From assembly GCA_951799425.1 (NCBI GenBank), contig OX637393.1, positions 15,872,244 through 15,936,243 of the forward strand: 64,000 nt of DNA, written 5' to 3'. The position numbers and the translations under genes are program-made. Below the pieces are notes generated by a model that was not told where the DNA came from, searched no databases, and saw only the letters and a program-made list of their open reading frames with translations. This DNA comes from Ilex aquifolium (taxonomy: Eukaryota > Streptophyta > Magnoliopsida > Aquifoliales > Aquifoliaceae). The first letter of the stretch is position 1; the number at the start of each line of letters is the position of its first letter. Of this stretch, positions 12,245-25,000 are shown one piece after another.

Positions 12245-13530
12245 TAGGGCTGTCCATGGCCAGGCCAGGCTCGGCTCGCGAATTTTTTTTTGGACCAGAC
12301 TTAAGTAGTGTAGGCCTAAGCCCTTATCCCGGCAAGTTATCAGACCGGTCGGGCCGGGTTTCGGGTAGGGGTAAATTAACCGCAGCCCAACTCGTCACCT
12401 ATTGGGCGGGCTTTGTGGACGGGCCTGACTGGGCAGGTTCTTGGGCTTGTTTGGGAAAGCTTTGTTGGGCCTATTGGGCGGGCTTTGTTGGGCCTGTTGG
12501 GCGGGCCTGTTGGGCCTTATTGAAAAAATATATAACTTCATTTAATTTTTTTATAAATTATATTTTTAAATTAAAAGTATAGTCAAAATCAAAATAGACA
12601 AAAATTAAATAATGAATAATTTTATTTATGAATAGAAGAGAAATTGTATTAGAATAGAATGAGTATACTTTTAATTTAAAAATATAAAAATAAAATAAAT
12701 ACTTAAATTGTGTAGAAAAAGAATTTTCTCACCAAATGAGAGCACTTAACAATCTTAAGTTTTTGAGACAGCTGAAAGTCTGACAGTCTTGAGACTTCAG
12801 AATACTTGAGAGTTGAGAGTTGAGAGTTAAGAGTTGAGAGCGAATGAGAGTTAAGGGCAAATGAGAGTTTTTTTTTTGGCAAATGTGATAGGTTGAAATG
12901 AAATGCAATCGGCTTTATTTATAAATTATACATTAAAAATTAGTCGTTTATTTATGACCTTTAGTTGTATAATTGGGATCAAATATACATAAAATATTAT
13001 TGCATTTGCTGATGTGCAAAAGCATGCTTGTTGACTCTAACCCATGTGCAGAAGCATGCTTGTCTGACAAGAGGAAAATTGGAGAAAGAAAAACTTCTAA
13101 CCCATGTGCTACAAGCCTGCAAAGATGGTTGCTCCTACTGGCTCAGACAGAAAGACAAGACAGATGTCACAGACCCATGTGCTGCTCCTGCTGGCTCAGC
13201 TGCTGTATTTGAAAAAGTTTGAAAAAATTTGGCAAATTTTGAAAAATTTGACAGGATTCTCACCTACCTCTTAAAGTTTGACAGAAACCTCTCAAATTCG
13301 AAAAAAAAAAAATTCGGGATAGGCATACGGATTTTAACAGGTTTTTGTGGGCGGGTTATTGGGTTGGGCTTTAGGCCGAGTAGTTGGTTTATGGGTAAAC
13401 TCAAGCCCTTTCTTAAAGAATATTGGGCTCGGGTTCGGGCGGACCAACTATCGAGCCTATCGGGTTTCGAGCTTATTTTTTTGGGTCGGGTAACCGGACT
13501 CGTGGGTAACCCGGCCCATGGACACCCCTA
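12245..13530. mobile_element. Non-autonomous hAT-like element
   Basis: This 1286-bp element starts TAGGGCTGTCCATGG and ends with the complement of TAGGGGTGTCCATGG. An exact 8-bp duplication TCCTTAGC flanks it (12237-12244 and 13531-13538), and 8 bp is the hAT hallmark. Both subterminal regions are rich in GGGC/CGGG motifs (12290-12510 and 13340-13510), as expected of transposase-binding repeats. The middle holds a GAGAGTT microsatellite-like run (about 12800-12870). Frames inside are incidental; no transposase is encoded. Confidence 0.87.
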
Positions 13531-13538
13531 TCCTTAGC

Positions 13539-14002
13539 TAGAACCCACCAGAGGTACTCATGTGATCTTCAGACTACCAAAAGTGTGATGCTTTTGCTTT
13601 TGACGTTGTAGAGCACAAATATTAAATCTTGCAAATTTGCTTTGTTGAATTCGTGAATTTAGTGTATTGAAAATATTAATTTATGGTGAATTCAGTCTCA
13701 ACTCACGAATTTGTGTGTGGAAAGAGAACGTGTCAAACTAGGAATCAATCATATGGCTTAGTATAATAGCTTAATAATAATAATAAATCAATGCCTAAAA
13801 TTAAAGTTCATAGATGACAAAGTCTTGAAGGCTTTCATAAATTGTAAATATTAATCAAAAGTCATCAGTACTTCTGAAACCTTTAGAACATTTTTAAATT
13901 ATAAAACTGATCTGAAGTCTTCAAGACGTCTATGAATTTTTTTTTTCAATAAGTTACATATTAAAGAATAAAGGTTAATTTCAAAAAACTTCAAGAACAA
14001 TA
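13539..14002. other. Spacer between hAT-like and gypsy elements
   Basis: AT-rich DNA without gene or recognised repeat. Confidence 0.5.
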
Positions 14003-16067
14003 TGTAACATCAAATTTTTATGATTTCGAAATAGAGTATTTGCTTGAGTGATTAGAGACTTGTATTAATAATGTGTTATGAAATGAACAAAGTTGTAAGA
14101 CCTTGTACAAAATTTAAACATGGATAATATGATATTAAGAGTACTTTTAAAAGGAAGATAAAAAACTTTGAATCATTGTTGAAAGATTAATCATGAAATT
14201 TGGGTTTCGCACGTATTGACTTTCATGTCGAATTCAATTTCAGAGACGTTTAAGATTGAGAAGTGTGGATAGGTAAGTTTTTAAATGTTTTTATGTTAAA
14301 ATAAGGCTACCATTTAATTCGGAAGGTCAAGAAACCTCGAGAGATGTGATATGAGGTGTATTAGAAGTTTGAAAGTATTTCAAAGTAAAACAGCATTGTA
14401 GAGAGAATTTGGGTAGAAAAGAATTTAACACTACCTTAATATTTTGGCCATAACGTTTTATTTTGAACTCCAATTGAGCTGATTCTTACGGCATTGGTAA
14501 TTAGACATCAAAGGCTACAAAAGTTTTCTTCATGACATTTTTGTGAAATGGCTTCAAATAGGTCAAAATCGAGCCGGAAGTCGGGAACAAAACGTGCGTC
14601 TAGATGCATAAGGCAAAGAATTTGTCCGTCCCAACCTATTTTTAGTGTTTTATTATATTTTGACGTTATAAATACCCTAGGGACTTATTTTAGGGTTCCT
14701 ATACGGAAGAAATTCATTTATCTTTCCTTTCGTTAAGCCTGCCAAAGCGTTCGAAAGTAATTTCACTATAGATCAAGATAGGATTTTTTTCTCAAATTCA
14801 AGATTGAGGTTAGGGTTATTACTTATATGCTTTCAATTCTTATATATATGTTAGAAAGACAATTATTGAGGATTCCTTTCAACTATGTGAATTATTTCTT
14901 GAATATAAATGATTTATATCCAAGATTCATCCGTTCTTTAATGAAAAATCCTAGTTCTTGAGTTATAACCTAATTTATCCATGTTTTATATCAAAACTTG
15001 CATGTTCTTGATTTCTAAAACCCTACTTTTGGTTATAATCAATGTAAATTAATTTTATTGAAGATCTCTTGCATATTTTCTTGAGTTATTCCTTTTGAAA
15101 GGTTACGGAACCATGATTCTTGATTGTCGTTGGATGTTATGAAAAAATTGTGGAAAGTATCTCTTGTATGGTGGGTGTGATTAACGTGGGTTGTAGTCGA
15201 CTAGGTATCATAGAGAAATTAGATGAGTTTCTTATCTTGAGGGATTTGAAGAATTCCTAACACTCGTAGCGGGTTTGGAGACTTGCGAGGACCAAAGCAC
15301 TATTCGCTCACGGTGATCGAGGCGGAGGGATAATATACTATTCTTGGGAAGTTACATCAATGCCGATTTGTCGGTATATGCTCTTCTTGAAAATGGGACA
15401 TCCTTGCGAGGATTGTATTGTTGATTGAGTGTGTGTGTAGGAACCAATATATTCTCGATATGTGAATTCATGTTAGCCAACCTAAGAATGTACATGAGAT
15501 ATATGTTGATTGTGTTGATATATGTAGCATTGAGAGCTGATCTTATTCATTAATGAATTTTATTGTGTTTACCGTAAATCTGAGATCTTATCAATTGTCA
15601 CTGTTTTAATTCAAATCCTTATTTATTATTTTGTAAAGTGAGATTTACATGTTTTATATTTTCAAAACCTTGTTGAGTTTGAGAAGGTTTTCCTACTAAA
15701 TTTTTTGCTCATCTTACAATATAACATTTTTTTAGATTTCGGTATTGAGGAGGATCTCGGGCTAGGTGAGCAAGTAAAATAGGATGCAGATGTGGAGATT
15801 TAGAGATTTTCTATTTAGTTTTGAGAATTAAACAATGGTTTTGTATTCATATTGTGGATATTTTACTTTAGTTAATGGATGGAGAATAATTATTTTGGTT
15901 TGGTTGTAAAACTATGAATTTGTTTATGTTCTTTTGGGAGTTTATCTAGTTAGTGATTGTATGTTGAATGACTTATTTTATTTAAATGATTATTTTTATA
16001 TGCTCTTATGGTTGGATGTTGTATAGATAGTTAATGCCTTCCACTGTGAATTTTGGGGAGCGTTACA
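14003..16067 (+). repeat. 5' LTR of the gypsy-type element
   Basis: About 2065 bp, TGTAACATC... to ...GCGTTACA, next to a primer-binding site. Length and end sequence fit Tekay-like LTRs. The start is judged from the TG and the typical opening sequence, not from a paired copy. Confidence 0.6.
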
Positions 16068-16071
16068 AAGT

Positions 16072-16083
16072 TGGCATCAGAGC
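16072..16083 (+). other. Primer-binding site, initiator-Met type
   Basis: TGGCATCAGAGC differs by one transition from TGGTATCAGAGC, the complement of the tRNA-iMet 3' end. Confidence 0.7.
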
Positions 16084-18413
16084 TTATGAATTAGGTCTTA
16101 CATGGGAGCTGTAGGTTGTGAGTTTGCTAGTGAAAGTAGGAAGTATGAGATAAAAGAAACCTTAGGCTTGAATCATCTTGGAACTTTGTCCTTATAGGAT
16201 AAGTGTGAGTTGATACTTAGTTAGGTTATGGATTGTTTATCATCCAAATTGCATGAGTTTTAGGTAGCTTGTAATTCTTTGGGATGGATATGCTAGCTAT
16301 CTACCATGCCGTTATGGACTATTTTACAAAATGGATAGTATTTTATTTTGGTTTGTAAGCGATGCTAGGTATGAATCTTTAAGAAACTGGGTTTTGTTTA
16401 TGAGGCATAAGTTTTGCGTTGTCCTTGAGGATATTGGTGTATCTATGATGAAAGGGTATGAGATTAGATTTAAGTGTCTTGATAGAACATGAGATATAAT
16501 TCTATTTGGTGATTTCATTTGTTGGGCATCCTTAGGACAATCAAGGTTTAATACAAAAAGGTATATTAAGTTATAGGAAATACTCAAATAGCTAGGAAAT
16601 TGAGGAATGGTGGGGATTTTTTTTTTATAGTGTAAAAACTTTGAGAGTAATATATCTTCCCTTAAAGTGAGTACAATGTTCAAATATGATCCATTAGAGT
16701 AATATGATGAAGTAACCACGAATGGGTGTCAATTCTAGGAATAAGAGTAGGAATTGTGGTTATGCTTCTTAGATGAATTGAAGATCATTTTTAAACCATC
16801 TATTGATGGTATCTATTGGCTTTGAAGTACTATGGAGAGTCTGCTAAAATTGTTTTGAAAGTATTAATTGTTTAGAAAGGTCATAAGCAAGATACTGATT
16901 AAGGACACTCTACTTAGGTCATCTTATTTCGTTGTGGTCTTAGTTCATTACCCTTATACTATCTAAAGTCAATAGCAATCGGGAATCACTTGGTTGACTA
17001 TGGAGTTGAGAGTTGACTGTACTCACAAATGTTAATTGAAAATTGAGGTCGAGGTATGGAAAAGAACCTAGAAACATATGGAAATGAAATCTCCGAAGCT
17101 TGATTAAATTTATTTGTTACCTTTGACCCCCAACATTTTTGGACTAAAGATTATAGATTTTCAAAAGCTTGAGGTCAAATATTGTGGACAATTATTAGAA
17201 TAAGGATGATACCCAATGCTTGGTGTGAATTTTATCGGGGTGTGAGATTTGTTAATATTATTGGATTTGTGATGTGGAGTATAGAGTTTTCATGTGTCTC
17301 TTAATACATTATTAAGATAGATTTGATTTGATTATACTTGAGAATTATTAGTATGAGTATTGAAGATTCTATCTTTACAATTAGAAGTGATTATTGGAAG
17401 AATGTAATATGAGTAAATGTCGATAATTGTGCAAATTGATTTTGATGAGTGAAAAGTTTTAAGAAATTTTTGGGACAAAAGATTAAGGTTATAATAATAT
17501 CTAGTAGATCATTTTGATCTTGAGAATTATAAATAATTATGAAGGTTATGGCGACTAATGTGGTTAAATTGAGGAACATCGGTTGAATCATTGGGAGTCA
17601 TGTTTTAACTGTGATTATATTACAAGAAATCTTATGGCATTGATTTAAAAGAGATTATTGTGATCCTTGGAAGTCTATCGTTACCTTATGGATATTATGA
17701 GAAAAATATTTGTATCAGATTGAATCGGGAGATTTAAAAATTTTATGTATCATGAGCAGAATGGAGAGGTTAATAAAATGTACCAATGATTGATTACATA
17801 GTATTTTAATTCTAGCTCAAGAGTAGAGATTAAGAATAAATGCTTGGGAGATAGAGAAAATGATTGGCCTTAATCGAGTTGGGGAATAATGTGAAGATAC
17901 TAAAATTGATCTAAAATACGAATCCGAATGCGTGTGAGTTATTATGGGGGATTATAAGACACTGATTTTAGAATGGGGATTGAAAACAGATATCTTGCAG
18001 ATATAACTTGACCTTTTGACCAAGTATTATATTAGTTTATTTGATAGAGTCCCATTTGGAGTGAAAAAAATAGATCGTTAGTATATACGGTTTGGAAGAT
18101 ATAATCGGAGGACAATGGTGGTTAGGTTTCAATTGCACATTTTGGTGGAATCCAAAATATCTTCACAAACCCTTCGAACCAATGTGAATTATTATCTTGT
18201 GGCTAGTTTTAACTTGTGGATTGGTGAATTATAATTTATATCAGAGTGTACTGCAAACATTTAATTAGTTTTAATATTTTTGGGATTAACCGTTAGTTAT
18301 GGTTACAATGGTGGATGTAAAGAGTATAAATTCTAAAAGAAAGAATCAATCTCTTAGACAACTATGTGTTTAGTTCAACGATTATAAATATTGGGAACAT
18401 ATTGGGAACATAG

Positions 18414-18774
18414 TTGCTCGGAGTAGCATTTTACTTGGACTTTAACTTTATGGTGCCTTATCACCAGTTCCTAGGTATTCGGAGTGGTATTACACTAAAA
18501 CTCTAGTTCCTAGGTTTGACCTTAGTCGAGTAGGACTTGCATAATGGAAGTGGGCAAGATGTTGACTTGTAGTAGCTCAATTGAAATTAAGGTGGCCGAC
18601 TCGAGGTGGCTACGGGTATGAGGTGCCGACTAGCAGGGACCCCCTAGGTGGGTGCCGACCGACAGGGAGCTACCCAAGTGTGGCACTGGTAGGGAGCCAC
18701 CTATGTGGGTGTCTACTGGCATTAGCCTCCCAATGAGGGTTTTGACGAGCAGTAGCAAGACATAAACCCCCACA
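18414..18774 (-). repeat. Truncated 3' LTR of the non-autonomous element
   Basis: This matches the outer half of the LTR at 20151-20871 with many differences. The half that should precede 18414 is absent, so a deletion or a later insertion event removed it at the junction with the older gypsy element. Confidence 0.7.
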
Positions 18775-19053
18775 ATTGCCCCCATACCTCGTTTAATGGA
18801 TGGAATTAATTGAGGTATGTTTTTTTAGGGTGTTTTTGGGCCTTCCTTGCCTAGGAAACTAGGGCTTTGTTTGCCTAAGAAGTTAGGGTTTTTAGTTTCT
18901 TCTCTTTATTCTCCTTTTTACTTACTTCCCCTTGTGTTCTTTCATTTGGTTCATAGGTTGGAGCTTGGCTGATAGAAAGAAAGGAGAAGCATTCATTATT
19001 GCTTGTACAGGGGACTGACTTACTTTGCTCATGAGCTAGTTGAGCGATAAGAG

Positions 19054-19236
19054 TTGCTCGAGAGCCAAGCCGAGTCCAATAGGGTCAAGACAAACATGCT
19101 TGAGGAACAACTTAAGGATTCCAGAGTGGAGAATGCCTCCTTGAAGAAGAAGGTTATTGAGGTAGAGATTCGAGCTAGCAAGCTTCAAGAGGAACTTGTT
19201 AAGGCTAAGAGGGAGAATGTTGAGATAGAGGAGTAA
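19054..19236 (+). pseudogene. Coiled-coil coding remnant inside the LTR element
   Basis: About 60 residues of charged heptad-like sequence (EEQLKDSRVENASLKKKV, then SKLQEELVKAKRENVEIEE) predict a strong coiled coil. The first codon here is TTG preceded by a stop; the first ATG is at about 19096. The frame ends at a stop at 19234, while similar sequence continues in other frames. Such coiled-coil frames occur in plant 'putative gypsy-type transposon' proteins. It runs opposite to the LTR orientation. I do not think it is a host gene. Confidence 0.45.
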
Positions 19237-19564
19237 GTGAAGAATGTCGTCTATGATTATTACTCCGAGATTCTAGACAAAGTCAAGAAGAAACAAGTCC
19301 TTCGGAGATAGTTAAGGATAAGCTCTCAAAGCAGTTGGGATTGATGGGTCATATTCAGTTTGGGAGGATGTTCCATGGCCTGAGAGTGACTTCCTGATTC
19401 CTGAGATCATAAAGCAGTTCCTTGATGGTGATGGTTAGAGTTTTCTCATACTTGTGCCCCTCCCCAATTTTGATTGAAGGGAGAGGTTCGCAACGAGTTG
19501 ATGTGTCTGATGCTCGGAGGTGAAAATTTCTTAAGAAAGGCAAAGTAGCCTTGAAAGGCAGTCT

Positions 19565-19830
19565 TAAGGGTTATAACCATGGAGGTTGGCTTGATGCGCA
19601 ACCATGGAGGTAGACTTGAGGTGCAACTACGAAGGTTGGCTAGAGGCGAAGGAGCCTTAAGGTGCAACTACGGAGGTTGGGTTCAGGTGTAACCATGGAG
19701 GTTGGCTTCAGGTGCAAACACGGAAGTTGGCTAGAGGTGAAGAAGCCTTGAGATGCAACCACGAAGGTTGGCTTCAGGTGCAACCATGGACGTTGGCTTC
19801 AGGTGCAACGAAGGAGGTTGACTTGACTAG
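19565..19830. repeat. Irregular minisatellite, about 22-30 bp units
   Basis: Around ten degenerate copies of a unit like AACCATGGAGGTTGGCTTCA / GGTGC follow one another in the interior of the non-autonomous LTR element. Confidence 0.75.
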
Positions 19831-20150
19831 CAAGTTTGTTTCCCCTTTGGTGAAGGAGCCCTTGCTTGAGGGCTTCTAACTCCTCCATCTTCTTTTTTAT
19901 TGGTTCCTGATAGGCCACCTCAATGGCTAGTTCACCTTCTGCATCTAGGGTTGGTAGATTGTGATGGAAAGGGTGTTGCCCTTCTAGACGCTTCTACCCA
20001 TCTAGAAGCAGCGTTTGGTCGGGCACTTAAGTTCGTATTTTGAGGGATTTTCAAGGATTGGATATAGCGAAAGAGTCATGCGGCTAGTCACTGGGTCATT
20101 GGTTCTTTCGCTTGACATTGGTACTTGTTTCCCACAGACAACGCCAATTG

Positions 20151-20871
20151 TGCGGGGATAATTTCGCATTATGAGTCTCCACCTTATACGAACATAGAGG
20201 ACGATGAGGAAGACTTGAGTAGCCTGCAAGATAAGACAACACCTAGGTGAACTGATAGCCGAGGGCAGCTAAAAAGACTTTGATGCCTAAGTCAGATCGC
20301 AAGTCAAAGAAGAGTATGTAGTGAATAGGCTCGGATTGAATCCCTTAATTGGTACCCGAAGGCCTTTATTTATAGTGGTAGAGAGATGTGTCCTAAAGTA
20401 ACTCGAACTCTAGGTTGATTGGCTTAACCTCGTCACCAAGTCCTAGAAGTACGGGGTAAAGTTTGATTAGACCTCCTGGTTCTGAGTCCTTATCACCAGC
20501 TCTTGGTTGCTCGAAGTAGCATTTTACTTGGACTCTAACTCTTTGGTACCTCATCACTAGCTCCTAGGTATTTGGAGTGGTATTAGACTAGGACTCTAGA
20601 TCCTAAGTTGTACCTTAGTCTAGTAGGACTCGCTTAGAGGAAGTGGGCAAGATGTGGACTTGTAGTGGCTCAAGTGGAAGTAAGGTGACCCACCCTAGGT
20701 GGCTTCGAGTATGAGGAGCCGATCGGAAGGGACCTTCCTAGGTGGGTGTCAACCGACAAGGAGCCACCCAAGTGGGTGCCGACTGGCAGGGAGCCACCTA
20801 AGTGGGTGCCGACCAGCATTAGCCTCCCAAGGAGGGTGCCAACCAGTAGTAGCAAGACATAAGCCCCCACA
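20151..20871 (-). repeat. 5' LTR of the non-autonomous element
   Basis: About 721 bp; on the minus strand it runs TGTGGGGGCTT... to ...CCCCGCA. It contains variable GTGCCGAC/GGGAGCCACC repeats near 20720-20850. Its outer 360 bp match 18414-18774. Confidence 0.7.
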
Positions 20872-20879
20872 TAATATAT

Positions 20880-21070
20880 TATACATATACAATGTTAAAT
20901 CTATGTGTGGGTGTGTTTCTACGGAGGGGGGTTTGGGCGTGCGTATGTATGTGTTTTTGCATGGGTGGGTGGATGTGGAGGTGTGTGTGGGTGAGCATTT
21001 GTGTGTTGTGTGTGTGGATTTGTGTGGGTGTGTTTTTGTATAGTTGTGTATGTGTGCATTTGTGTATGTT
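20880..21070. repeat. GT-rich low-complexity stretch
   Basis: Dense TGTGTG/GGGTGTG runs between the two LTR elements. The long frames on both strands here come from this composition and are not genes. Confidence 0.8.
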
Positions 21071-21080
21071 GTATTGATTA

Positions 21081-21675
21081 TGTTATGAACCAAAACCACA
21101 AACAAAATAATAACACAACGAAAAAGAAAAATTAGAACACAAGAGATTTACGTAGTTCAACTCAACAAATAAGCCTACATTCACGAACGAAACACAGTGG
21201 TAAGATTTCACTATTAAATGTTGGAGATTACAAGACCGTTCTCGATAAACAAGAGCAACCAAAGAGAACGCCACAACTCTATCACACTATTATAATAAAT
21301 AAATCGTGCCTAAAAAATCTTGACCAAGATTAATTTTCCTGAAGAGGACCCAAAACAATATAGAGCAAAATCCCAATTTTATCACCATTGGCGACGGCCT
21401 TTTTATCAAGTTGCTAGAGAAGACCGAAATCAACACCTTGATAATGCTACCGGAAAAGAAAAATCCCATCCAACTTGGGTATTACATCTTCAAAGTAAAA
21501 ATCAACATTAAAAGTCCATCACGTGTAGGACTTTTTCAACTTATCCCAAGTAGCCTCAAATTAGTATTTGAAGTCGATAGTTTTCCATGTGAAGAAGATG
21601 TCCAAGAGTTTGTGTACAAGACAAACTCAAATCAATGCTCCATGTAATACTTGGAATACAAATCATTTATTAATA
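21081..21675 (-). repeat. 3' LTR of copia element 2
   Basis: 595 bp, begins TGTTATGAACC on the plus strand and ends TTATTAATA; both copies end in TA instead of CA. Confidence 0.9.
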
Positions 21676-22032
21676 ATCTCCACCTTGACTTGTATTTCAT
21701 CAAGCCATCCAATCAAAGTAAACTTGACCGCTGCTTTCGAAAATATCCCGAAGGGTATCTCAAACAGTGCAAACACCAATCAAGTCCAAACAATGCTTAA
21801 ACTTGAGCACTAGTACCGACTTACTAAACATATCTGTTGGGTTCTTCGTTGTAGCAATCTTTTTCACTGTGACACTACCTTAAGTCATAACCTCACAAAA
21901 GAAGTGATACCTAACGTCAATGTGCTTGGTCCTTTCATGATACATATGATTTTTGGTCAAATGTATTGCACTTTGACTATCACAAAATACAGTATTCACC
22001 TCCCCTTCCAAGCCCAAATCACAGACCAAACC

Positions 22033-25000
22033 TCATAACCAAATTTCTTTTTTAACTGCCTCTGATACTGCCATGTATTCTGTCTCTGTGGTAGACAATG
22101 CAACTGTAGACTGTAGGATCGCCCTCCAACTTACAATGCACCCAAATAGAGTAAAAACATAACCTATCAAAGATCTCATTTTATCTAGATCATCCGCATA
22201 ATCTGAATCAACATAACCAACAACTGTAGAATCGATGTCATCTTTTCTACCAAATACTAAGCCAACATTTGTAGTACCTCTCAAATAACGAAGTATCCAT
22301 TTCACAGCCTGCCAATGGACCTTCCCAGGATTAGCCATGTAATTGCTAACCACACCAACTGCCTGTGAAATATCTGGACGAGTGCAAACCATGGCATACA
22401 TGATGCTCCCAACTGCACTAGAATAAGGAACACGAGACATAAATTGCTCCTCATTCTCACTCTGTGGTGATAAAGCTGCTGAAAGTCTAAAGTGAAGGGT
22501 AAGTGGAGTACTCACGGGGCTTCGAATTCTGCATCCCAACTCACTCAATAACTTTCACAATATATTTCTTTTGAGATAAATATAACATACTTGCTCTCCT
22601 ATCCCTATGAATCTCCATACCCAAAATTTTCTTTGCAGCACCCAAATTTTTTCATCTCAAATTATGAACTCAATTGTTCTTGAACCTGTCAATCTCTAAC
22701 ATGCTCTTAGCAACAACAAGAATGTCATCCACATAAAGTAATAAATATATAAAAGAACACATCTGACAGCTGCCTATGATACACACAACTATCATAATTA
22801 CTTCTAGAGTAACCATGATCTATCATAAAGGTGTCAAAACAATTGTAACATTGTCTTGGAGACTGTTTCAAACAATATAATGATTTCTTCAACAAGAAAA
22901 CATGATCTTCTTTACCTTGAACAATAAATCCCTTTGGTTGATGCAAGTAGATAGTTTCCTCAAGCTCACCATGTAGAAAGTTTGTCTTTAGATCAAGTTG
23001 CTTAAACTCTATAATGAGTGAAGCAACTATGGCAAGCAATACACGAATAGAGCTATGTTTCTTAACTAGTGAGAAAACTTCATTAAAGCCCACACCCTCT
23101 CTTTGACTGTAGCCCTTTGCAACCAATCGTGTCTTTTATCTTACAGATTAAACCCATGGAATTCCTTCCTTTTTCTTGAAGACCCATTTGCAACCAACTG
23201 TCTTCATGCCCTTAGGCAACTTCATTAATTCTCAAGTCTGGTTCTTATGAAGAGATTCAATTTCCTTAGCCATAGCAACAACCCAATGTGCAGACTCATT
23301 ACCTGTGACAGCTTCTAAATATGTGGAAGGTTCCTAAACACCAAACTCTTATGCTATAGTCAGTACATAAGCCACTAAGTCTGCATACCCATATTTCTGA
23401 GGGGGTCTAATTTTCCTCCTCTCCCTGCCTGTTACAATACTATACTCATGTTGCATCTGTGGATCATCACCAGAACTAGAACTAGGAAAATCTGCGATAG
23501 ATTGACCTAAAGTACTTTCTGTGAAGCTTACACCTCCTTGCTATAACTCTATTCTTTCCCTGCAGATACAACAAACCCTTTCCTCGGATGAAACATGGAA
23601 GATTCATCAAATACAACATCCCTACTAATTATAAACTTAGGTGATTTAGGATTAGAACACCACAATCTATATCATTTCACACCATTAGCATAACCAATAA
23701 ATATGCACTTTTTAGCCCTAGGCTCAAGCTTACCATCATTCACATGAAAATAAACAGTGCAATAAAATATTTTTAAATCAGAATAATCAGCAGTAGTACC
23801 AGACCATAACTCATGAGGAGTCTTCAACTCAATAGCAGTGGATGTCGAACGATTGACCAAATAGCAAGCAGTGCTGACAGCCTCAGCCAAAAATTCTTAA
23901 ATAACCCTGAATTAGATAGCATACAATTTGCTCTCTCCAAAAGAGTCATGTTCATTCTCTTAGCAACCCCATTTTGTTATGGAGTAGACTGGACAGTGCT
24001 ATGCCTGACAACGTCTTCATCTCTACAAAATTCATTAAATTCACCTCCACAAAATTTCAAACCATTATTTATTTCGAGACGCTTGACTTTCTTGCCTGTC
24101 TGTTTTTCAATCAAAGTCTTTCATTGCTTGACATCACTCGTGTTTCATAAAATACACTCAAACCTTTCTTGAATAATCATCAATAATGGTTAAAAGAAAC
24201 CGAGCACCACCCTTAGATGGAACCTGAGAAGGATCCTAAAAGTCTGAATGAATATAATCAGCTGTACCTTTAGTCCTGTGAATAGTTGTATTTAACTTGA
24301 CTTTGCACTGTTTCCCGAAGACACAATGCTCACAAAAATCAAGTTTTCCAATTTCCTGTTTACCAAGTAAACCCTGTTTACACAAGACTTTCATGCCCTT
24401 CTCGCTCATGTGGCCCAAACGCATATGTCATAACTGGGTAGTATCTTAATCTGAAATTTTTGAAGATGACACACCAGCTGCACCAATCACAGTATCACTT
24501 TGAAAAACATAGAGGCCATTAATCTTTTTATCTTTCATCACAACCAGGGAACCTCTACAGACTTTCATAACTCCACCTTCTTTAATTCTAGAATATGTCG
24601 TACATCTGTCAAAATCCTCATAACCGCATCATGTGTCTTAATTCGAATAGTACCTATTCCAACATTTTTGCAGACAATATTATTTCCCATCAAGACTAAA
24701 CCACCATTGATTGAATCATAGGTGGTAAACTATAAATAACCCGAATCAAGAATCCATTCATCGCTAAAATGTCCATAAGAGACAATAACTATAAGGACAT
24801 TATCTGAACCATCTGATGTATCTTTTGCAACACTAGTAACACTAGAGGAATCGAAAATATTTGATTTTTTTTATCCCCCTTTATTTTTCAACTTAAAACA
24901 GTCACTCTTACAATGGCCAATTTTGTGATAGAAATATTAAACATTATTCTGTTTCTTCATAGACTGTGATCGATATCCAGATTTTTCTTTTTCTTTATCT

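Larger units (their letters stand above)
14003..18413 (+). mobile_element. Degenerate gypsy-type LTR retrotransposon, 3' part missing
   Basis: A long 5' LTR (14003-16067) is followed after four bases by TGGCATCAGAGC (16072-16083), one change from the initiator-Met primer site. The LTR end GCGTTACA plus that site is the arrangement of plant Tekay/Del-like gypsy elements. The interior to about 18413 is so mutated that no domain of gag or pol is certain: every frame is short. No 3' LTR follows; the element stops where the next LTR element's broken repeat begins. Confidence 0.65.
18414..20871 (-). mobile_element. Non-autonomous LTR retrotransposon, truncated
   Basis: Related direct repeats lie at 18414-18774 (cut short on its left) and within 20151-20871, both ending in CCCCCACA. 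On the minus strand the right copy is the 5' LTR. Just inside it is CCCACAGACAACGCCA (20131-20146), the complement of a TGGCG..GTCTGTGGG primer site. Inside the left copy is a G-rich polypurine tract (ATGGGGGCAAT on the minus strand). The interior is only about 1.4 kb and lacks gag-pol, so the element relied on proteins made elsewhere. It carries a minisatellite and a coiled-coil frame on the opposite strand. Confidence 0.72.

Noticed and set aside
12256..13537. Frames inside the 12.2-13.5 kb segment
   Set aside because: They lie in GC-rich subterminal repeats of a hAT-like element and have no recognisable domain.
20699..21105. Overlapping frames of over 110 residues on both strands
   Set aside because: GT-rich low complexity and LTR repeats explain them.
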